Shown here: piece by piece, positions 57,501 to 64,000 of the stretch
Layout: each line of letters opens with the position of its first letter
Position numbering within the stretch: the first letter of the stretch is position 1
Assembly: GCA_006538405.1 (NCBI GenBank)
Contig: BJKQ01000015.1
Coordinates: forward strand, 372,001 to 436,000
Source: Hansfordia pulvinata
Taxonomy: Eukaryota; Ascomycota; Sordariomycetes; Xylariales
Length of the DNA stretch: 64,000 nt
Direction: 5' to 3'
Position numbers and translations under genes: made by a program
The notes under the pieces: model-generated
Seen by the model: only the letters and a program-made list of their open reading frames with translations
What the model was told of the DNA's origin: nothing
The model's database searches: none

Positions 57501-60017
57501 CACAGATGATGTCTGGTCATTGTCGGTTTCATCCTCATCTTCGTCTTCGTTGTCGTCGTTGTCGTCGTCTTCGTCATCATCATCGTCGTCGTCGTCGTCA
57601 TAATCATCGTACACAGCTCCCTTGTCGCTTCCGCTTGCTGAATCATCGTACCCAAACTCGACATTGGGGTCGCCTGTCGAGGAAATGAAGTCCAGGCCGC
57701 CAGTGTCAGTGGCGAATTGGATGTCAACGCCCTGCGAGGCACTATCGCCGTCCGACTTGTCCGTGTCCAAATTCTCGGTGGACGAGTCGCTGTCACGGTC
57801 TTGAGGATTGCGCAATTCCTCAAGCCAGGTGTTGTAGTATCTCACGACGGCCGGGTGGCTGATCTGGGAAAGAAGTCTGACTTCCTTGAGAACCTCACTC
57901 AAGCTTCCAGACGAGCGCTGGTTGATCTTCTTGATGGCGTAGATCTGGCCGTCGAGCTTCTTCCTGGCTTTGACCACCTCGCCAAAACCGCCTTTGCCCA
58001 GCCTGGCTACTTCGACGAAATCTTCCTGATATCTAGATGAGACTGGAGCACGGCTGAACGAGTCGTGCCGCGGCCGGCTGGGGTAGCTGGCTACGAACGA
58101 GCTCATGGAATGCGAGGGGGTAAGGCGTCCGACAGAGTCCTCCACGATAATGGGCGCATCGGTAGCGAGAAATTCGCTCGAGCCCAGCTCGAACGCCCGA
58201 GGGCGCTTCTTGGGATCAGCCTTGAAGAATCTCGAAACCAACTCCTGTAAGGGACTGGAGAGAGACAGCGAATCCATGAGAGCATCAGGAGACTGGTATC
58301 TCTGGAAAACGTCCAAACCGAATATCATTTGCAGAAACACAACACCGAGGTCCCAAACATCAGTCTTCTGCGTGTAGTGAGGTTGCTGAGTACCGGATAT
58401 CTCGGGGGCAGACCAATACGCGGACTTGGCAGACCTGGTCGAAGACACAGCGTGAGACTTGCGGCACATGGAATGCATGGTTCTTTCGTAAGCAACATCA
58501 GCCAGTTGGGGAACCACGTCTCCCGTCGTCTCCCTAAAGAGCAAGACATTTCCCGGGTGTATATCTTGGTGCACAATGCCGTGATTGTGTAAGTGGCCCA
58601 AAGCGTTGAGGAGATCGGCAGTCCAGGATCGAACTCTGCCGACAGCCAAGTGGCCTGCCATGTCCAGCAGCTCACCGAGCGGGCCTCTGTCTGCCAGAGG
58701 GGTAAGAACCTTGGCAGTCCAGGATATGGCGTCCATCTCACTCTCAGAGTCATCTCGATCGATTCGGTAATTCATAAGCTCGACAATGTTGCGATGAGAT
58801 ATTTTCTTAATCGATTCAAGCTCGGACTCCAAAGCCTGAACCTGCTTCTTGAAGCTGGCAGCTTCGTTGGCGGACGATCGTAGCTTGAAGTCTTTGAGAG
58901 CCAGCGCTGCGCAGTCCCTGCCACCGGGAGCGCTGGGCCAGACGCGGTACGTGATGGCGACGGGGCCCCTGGACAGCTCTATGCTACCCTCGACAGTGTC
59001 GAAGAGAATGACATTTCCGCTGGGATCGGCCAGCTCGCACGGCTGGTCGAACTCGACCCTGTTGGCGCTAGCCAGCTGCAAGGCATCCGAGAGGGCATTT
59101 GCGGAAGAGGGACGTCGGTGCCGCATCTTGGACTCCTTGGCCATGTTGCGCTGCCTTTCGACCTCCTGGTCGATCATGTCCTGCATGCGCTTCTCTTCCT
59201 CCTTGGTGGCGTCGTTCCTCTTGCGCTCCTCCTCAAGCTGCATCTCCTGGGCCCGGAGAGCCAGCTGGGCCTCGTGGTCGGCACGCTCCTCTTCCAAAGA
59301 GCGCTCAGTGCCTCGAGCCCTGGCCATGGCGGCATCCTCGATGATTTCCTTGAGACCCTCGCAGAGTTCGAAGATGATGGGCTCCGACTGGCCTTCGGCG
59401 ATCAGAGTATTCGGCTTGGTCTCGAGATACTTTTGCAGCTTGAACCGGGTTGACTCACGCATGGTCCCGTCATCTTTCAGACTAAGGAGGGGCGGAGTCT
59501 TGGGGTAGGTGGCCGTCAGGACGACGGCGAGTGTGACGGCGAGTTCGGAATCCGCAGAGGAGCGGATGCGAATGTCGAACGAAGGTTCGGACTTTTTCCA
59601 GGCGGTATTGGCGGCTTTGTGTTCGACATAGTCATCGGCGTATATGGACTGGAGGACGAGAAGCTCGTCCTGTTGGAGATCGGCGTAGTGGGCGCCCGGG
59701 GTGGCGAGCGCAGTGAGGGGCCCGGGCTGGGCCGGAGGGCTGGCGGGCGTCAGGCCGGGATAGGCCGCGAGGTGGTTGTCATGGCGGGTGTTGGCGTTTG
59801 CGTTTGTAGCAGCATTCGCAAGAGCGGGCTGGACTTTGGAGGGCTGAGGCGAAGGCGCAGGCGAGGGCAAGGGAGAGGCGGACCAGTTGGGGATTTCCAG
59901 GCCATGATTCACTTGACATAGCAGTAGAGCGACAGTCGGAGGGCGTCCGTCCGGAGGAGGGGCACACAGCAGAACTTCACAGCCGAAGCCGTGAGTCGTT
60001 TACTGGGCAGCGGCCAT
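54596..60017 (-). CDS. GCN2: eIF2alpha kinase GCN2 (cpc-3)
   Basis: It senses uncharged tRNA and ribosome stalling and phosphorylates eIF2alpha, starting the general amino-acid (cross-pathway) control response. Domain order is complete: RWD (QQDELLVLQSIYADDYVEHK), Glu/Arg charged linker, pseudokinase (HQDIHPGNVLL; no DFG), active kinase (LGKGGFGEVVKA, AIKKI, HRDLKPENIFIG, KIGDFGLATTG, SIGTSFYIAPEI) with a long acidic Asp-rich insert, HisRS-like domain (GKQSGGQPVTIGEVDFDIV-type motifs, AAGGRYDSLI) and the C-terminal dimerisation/ribosome-binding region. Introns: 55433-55492, 55912-55965, 56963-57008 and 57348-57401 (in frame, 54 nt). No ATG lies in the N-terminal frame before the RWD. A workable first exon is 60004-60017 (MAAA), GTAAAC donor, spliced to 59739 (264-nt intron), giving 1647 residues; this start is tentative. 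Confidence 0.93.
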
Positions 60018-61394
60018 CTTGGGCGAGTCGTGTTGGATAGGCAGGTGTGGTTTTAGGGGGGGGAGTAGTCGGGAAGCAGAGAAAAGAAGCCAAGGCCAGG
60101 CGAGAGGGTGGCCGAGATGCTTTATGATCGCCGGTGTGCTTGAAGTGGGATGGATGGGTGGACGCCAACAACCGACCGGTAGCTGGTGCCCGACCCACAG
60201 TGGCCACCAGCCCCCAGCGACAGTACTCGCACCTAACAGATGGGTTCTCTCGCCCCCTATAGGCCCTGCGCCCTGCGTCACCTGCACCCACGTACGAGTA
60301 CCCACCCTTCCACCCCTGCTGGCAGCCCTGAGGCGGCGCGACCGCCTATCTCTCTGTTCTCTGCAGACACATCCACTGTACCATGCACGTGTACATGCAC
60401 GGCCAGACGCCCAACGGTGGGGCTTCGCGTACATGTACATGCCCGGAAAGAGCGCCGTCTGGCAGCCCGCCCATGCGAGGAGCAGCCCCGGCTTCAGGCC
60501 CAGCTGAAGGCTCTAGGGCGTCCAGGCTCTCAGCCAACCCTCTACGCGTAAACACACCAGCAGCCCGGCCGGCCACGGGGCACGTCGGCGCTGTTTCTTG
60601 GACCCCACCCCCACCCGCGCCGGGAACGCAGGCATTGCCACGTAGGGACCTCCCAAGACACGCTGAGCGGTGGGGATGCGAAGACGCGAGTAGTACCAAG
60701 GCAAATCTGATTCTGTACGAGTACCTGCCCGTCAGGACGCCGTCTTGAGTACAGGTACTCGTACGCGTGCCATCGAGACGGTGAGAGGTGGCTATCAACC
60801 CAAAGGGTTAGGGGTGGCCAGGGTCCCTCATCGGGCCGGCCCCTGCTTCTGCCACCGCCATTGTAGAAGAGGCGAGTACGCGGCCAAAAGGAGGTTGACT
60901 GACAATTTCTTGAAATTGGATCTTCACGCCTGTGCAAATCTCCAGATACATCCGGGTAGGCAGCAGTCTTATTGAAGTTGAAGATGTGGAATCGGCTACA
61001 TGCCGCGACTCGTTCTGTCGCCCACTGCGATGCGCCCACGTCCATACTCGAGGGCAATTCACTCCAATGATTGATGCGGTCTGCATTAGGCGATGCAGCA
61101 AACGCCAATGCTAGATTTTTTCCGGTATAGCGGCTGCGAGAAGATACTTCGGCAAAGTACCACCCCCACCAAGAACGCGCCAGTCCCAATGAGGCAATTG
61201 AGTAAATAAGATCCCCGTCAGCAGCGGCTGTCTGTTATTCTGCGCGCCGGTGCAGCTAACCCAAGCTCCTCCATCTCGAAGCGCGTCAACCAAGGCGATA
61301 TCTACCCACTACCCACGAGCACACGGCGTCTCCGGCCAGCGCGCCATTCTGCCTTCTCGCCACCCCTCAACTTACTTGCCGTCCCAACACAACC
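60018..61394. other. Divergent promoter region, GCN2 / Cut12-like gene
   Basis: Head-to-head spacer of about 1.4 kb. TACGAGTAC at 60293 and 60716 and TACTCGTAC at 60756 lie here. Open frames on both strands are Pro/Arg-rich and unconvincing. Confidence 0.55.
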
Positions 61395-63694
61395 ATGCTG
61401 GGCTGGGCTATCAAGAAGGGTTTCCAGGGCGCCATGGGCGTCCAGGACGCGCCCACCGCCGCCTCGGGTAAGAGCTCCGACCGCAACCCCTCCACCCAGC
61501 TTTGACTGACCTCTTTTTTTTTTTTGTCTCCGCAGATGACACCACACAGATCGAGGCACCTGACACACCTGCTCCGGTCTTCGCTGCTCGCGCCTTCAAG
61601 AACGCCATCTTTGGAGCGTCGGCTCCGGGGCAGGATCAAGACGCGGTGGTCCCCACCAACAAGGCACGCGACGAGCCACCCACCAACGACCCGACCGCGC
61701 CTTTGACGAGCCAACAATCACCTACCAGACCGACAAACCAGCAGTCGCCGAGCAAGCCCACAAGCATCCTATTGACCCCTGGCACCGCCACAGCGCGTCG
61801 GAAACGCGTCTCCTTTGGCAACGATGTCAAGACCGCCAGCACCTCGGACCCCCTCCTTTTCAACGCCGACGGCTCGCGCAGGCAGACCACCCTCCAGCAG
61901 GCGCTCGAGAACTCCCGCTCGGGCAAGTCTGCCAGGTCGCCCAAGAAACAAGAGCTGCAGGCTGCTCCGCCACAAGCCGAGGGGGAGCTATCGTCCGATG
62001 GCGAGTGGGAGGACGATGTGTGCGACCACGACGTGACTGTGGACCTCAACGACCCCCATTCCAACTCGGGAAAGTACTGGAAGACCGAGTTCAACAAGTA
62101 TCACGACGAGGCCAAGGCCGAGATGGAAAAGCTGGTGCGGTACAAGCACATGGCCAAGTCATACGCCAAGAAGAAGGACGCCGAGGCCATCGATCTGAGC
62201 CAGAGGCTCAAGGAAGAACAGCAAAAGGTTGCTGGAATGGAGCACAAGATCACAGAAATGGCCGCGCAGGTCGCCGACAGGAGGAAGAACGGCGCCGACG
62301 GCGACGGCGGCTCTCTGATCAAGGACCTTGCCAAGCAAACCAACTTGGCGGTGCAGTACCGTGACCAGGTCAAAGAGCTCGAGGCCGTCCTCAAAGGGCA
62401 AGACAAGGACGACAAGCCTCTCGCGCGTCAGCGTCTCGTCAACACATCGCCGCGCACGGAACAGACGCTCCTGGATGTCAACCGGGAACTGCGGCGGGCC
62501 AGATCAGAGCTGAAGCAAATGGATAGCCTCCGCGACGAATCGAAGCATCTCAAGGAGCAGGTCAAGACACTGAAGGAGGAAAACAGAAAGTTGGAGGCCA
62601 CGTCGCCGACTACCGAAGTCACCAAGGTTGAGCGGCTGGAAAAGCAGCTGCGCGAGGTCAAAGACGAGTCGAGGCAGAAAGAGTCGGAGCTACGCAAGCT
62701 CAAGCGGGAGTACGAGTCTCTCAAGCAGGATGCCAAGTCTCGGACGGCGGAGGCCATGCAGGTATTGCAGGAGAAGAACGACAAGATCACGCAGTTGGAG
62801 AAGCAAGTCGCCGACCTCACGTCTGCGTCCAAAGCCAGTATGCGCCCAAAGAGTTTTGATGCGACCGTTTCCCGGCACGACAGGGCTACTCGAGGGTTCC
62901 AGGACGACCTCGCCTCTGTCCGTGACCCTGCGCATACCGAACAAGGCCCGCAAAACCGGACATCGAGACGGTCCAGCTCGACTAGAGACCTGAGAAGCGA
63001 CCGCATGCAGCACGACGCGGCGTCAAGACATGCCAGAAACCAGTCTCCCGAAAAGCCAATCAGTAGTCTCAAGGGAGTCACAGACTGGACAGCAAGTTCT
63101 CTTGAGATGGACCAGGAGTTTGGCAGAATGCGACGGGGCCGGGCAGAAGCGAGGATACCGGATCACGCACTGACGGCCACTCTGGAGAGCCTCGACATCC
63201 AGCCTGTCCGATCTGGCCGCCATAACCCAGCAGCGCAAGCCACGACGAACCGCCCAGTCATGACGGACCGTGTCAACGAGTCCTCGTCGAGAGAGTCCAA
63301 GGATGATCCGAGCTCGCGAGGCAGAGCCTTGACTGGCGACAGCTACTACCAAGACAAGATCAACCGCCGAATCGCGAGCCAACGAGCGGCCCGGCTGGCG
63401 CAGGAGAAGGCGCCACACCACAGCGCGGACAGCCTGGCGGTGCGCGCCAAGAGCACGGCGCCCGTCCCCGCGCTGCCGGCCGCACCGACAGCGAACGACT
63501 CAGCCGGATTCGACCTCCTACAAAACCGATTCGCCCGGTTGGGGGGAGATGCGCCGGAGCGGAGCGCGGTAGGCGGGGCTTCGCGGACGGATCGGCAGGC
63601 TGCAGCTCGCGCCCGCGTGGAGCAGAAGAGGTTGGAGAGGCAGAGGGAGAAGGCGGCCGGCCGCATGCTGGACAAGGAGAACATGGTGCCGTGA
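61395..63694 (+). CDS. Spindle-pole-body protein, Cut12 family
   Basis: In fission yeast Cut12 sits at the spindle pole body and couples Plo1 (Polo kinase) and CDK control to bipolar spindle formation. Two exons: 61395-61467 and 61536-63694 (68-nt intron), 743 residues. The N-terminus MLGWAIKKGFQGAMG is a short amphipathic segment, followed by a conserved patch (VFAARAFKNAIFG) and the RRKRVSFGNDVKTA motif, which resembles an RVxF-type protein phosphatase 1 docking site (inference). A block SGKYWKTEFNKYHDEAKAEMEKL opens a long coiled coil (about residues 195-470) typical of the Cut12 domain. The tail is Ser/Arg-rich with several S/T-P sites and ends in a basic helix (ARARVEQKRLERQREKAAG). The call rests on the N-terminal motif and coiled-coil layout. 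Confidence 0.82.
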
Positions 63695-64000
63695 GCTGGG
63701 CAAGATATAGATTTTGGGAGGCTGTGTACGACGGCAGGAGGGCCGGGCAGGCTTTGACAAGGGCACACGACAGGGCCATCTGTGAGATGTGACTGCTACT
63801 ACTTATTGTTTTACATTATGGTCAGGTGGAACGGCGTTTACGGCGACAGAGTGTATTCGGGATCGGGACTTGGACGCGAGGGGCATGGTCATCGAGCAGG
63901 GACTCAGTGGAGATGATTCGGAGATCAGGGGACAGACTGGCAGAACCGAGGGGCAGGTGAATTGCGCGTAGTGTGTCTGTAGTGGTCACGGAGTGGAATG
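63695..64000. other. 3' flank of the Cut12-like gene
   Basis: About 300 nt with no gene; presumably 3' untranslated sequence and spacer. TTATTGTTTTACATTATGG near 63804 is the only A/T-rich patch. Confidence 0.5.

Noticed and set aside
1..64000. CRISPR arrays, phage or bacterial genes, intact transposons, secondary-metabolite cluster
   Set aside because: No spaced direct repeats, no transposase, integrase or reverse transcriptase motifs, no PKS/NRPS/terpene enzymes; intron-bearing eukaryotic genes throughout.

Overview
The window is nuclear DNA of a filamentous ascomycete, most likely Sordariomycetes and possibly Hypocreales (the order is inference). The protein-coding genes are house-keeping fungal genes with short introns (46-118 nt, GTAAGT/GTATGT-type donors, CTRAC-type branch sites). 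Intergenic DNA is moderately GC-rich and shows no AT-rich, RIP-like blocks. I find no bacterial, phage, CRISPR or clear transposon content.

Layout, left to right. TSC2/tuberin (minus; C-terminus off the left edge) is divergent from CSE1/exportin-2 (plus). About 9 kb without a convincing gene follows. Next come a PH-domain protein (plus) and a CAF16-type ABC ATPase (minus), then about 6.6 kb of gene-poor DNA ending in a small Ser/Thr-rich ORF (plus). YJU2/CWC16 splicing factor and a GCP5-like gamma-tubulin complex protein follow (both minus), then a KTR/KRE2-type mannosyltransferase (plus), a tRNA-Ala(AGC) (plus) and a WDR83/MORG1-like WD40 protein (minus). The right part holds a PET127-like mitochondrial RNA-processing protein (plus), a Zn2Cys6 transcription factor (plus), the eIF2alpha kinase GCN2/cpc-3 (minus) and a Cut12-type spindle-pole-body protein (plus).

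The genes do not form a pathway cluster. TSC2 (TORC1 restraint) and GCN2 (amino-acid starvation kinase) are both nutrient sensors, and GCP5 and Cut12 both act at microtubule-organising centres, but this looks like coincidence of gene order.

Two observations stand out. First, six conserved genes (TSC2, CSE1, PH protein, KTR, WDR83, Zn2Cys6 factor) each lose frame at one site. In every case adding one base restores the family-like protein, and in five cases the site is a coding-strand C run. This is most simply a systematic homopolymer deletion in the assembly. Second, the octamer TACTCGTA/TACGAGTA occurs about 30 times, all outside the exons I modelled, where about two are expected by chance. 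I found no convincing new biological system; the dispersed palindrome family is the best candidate for undescribed biology.
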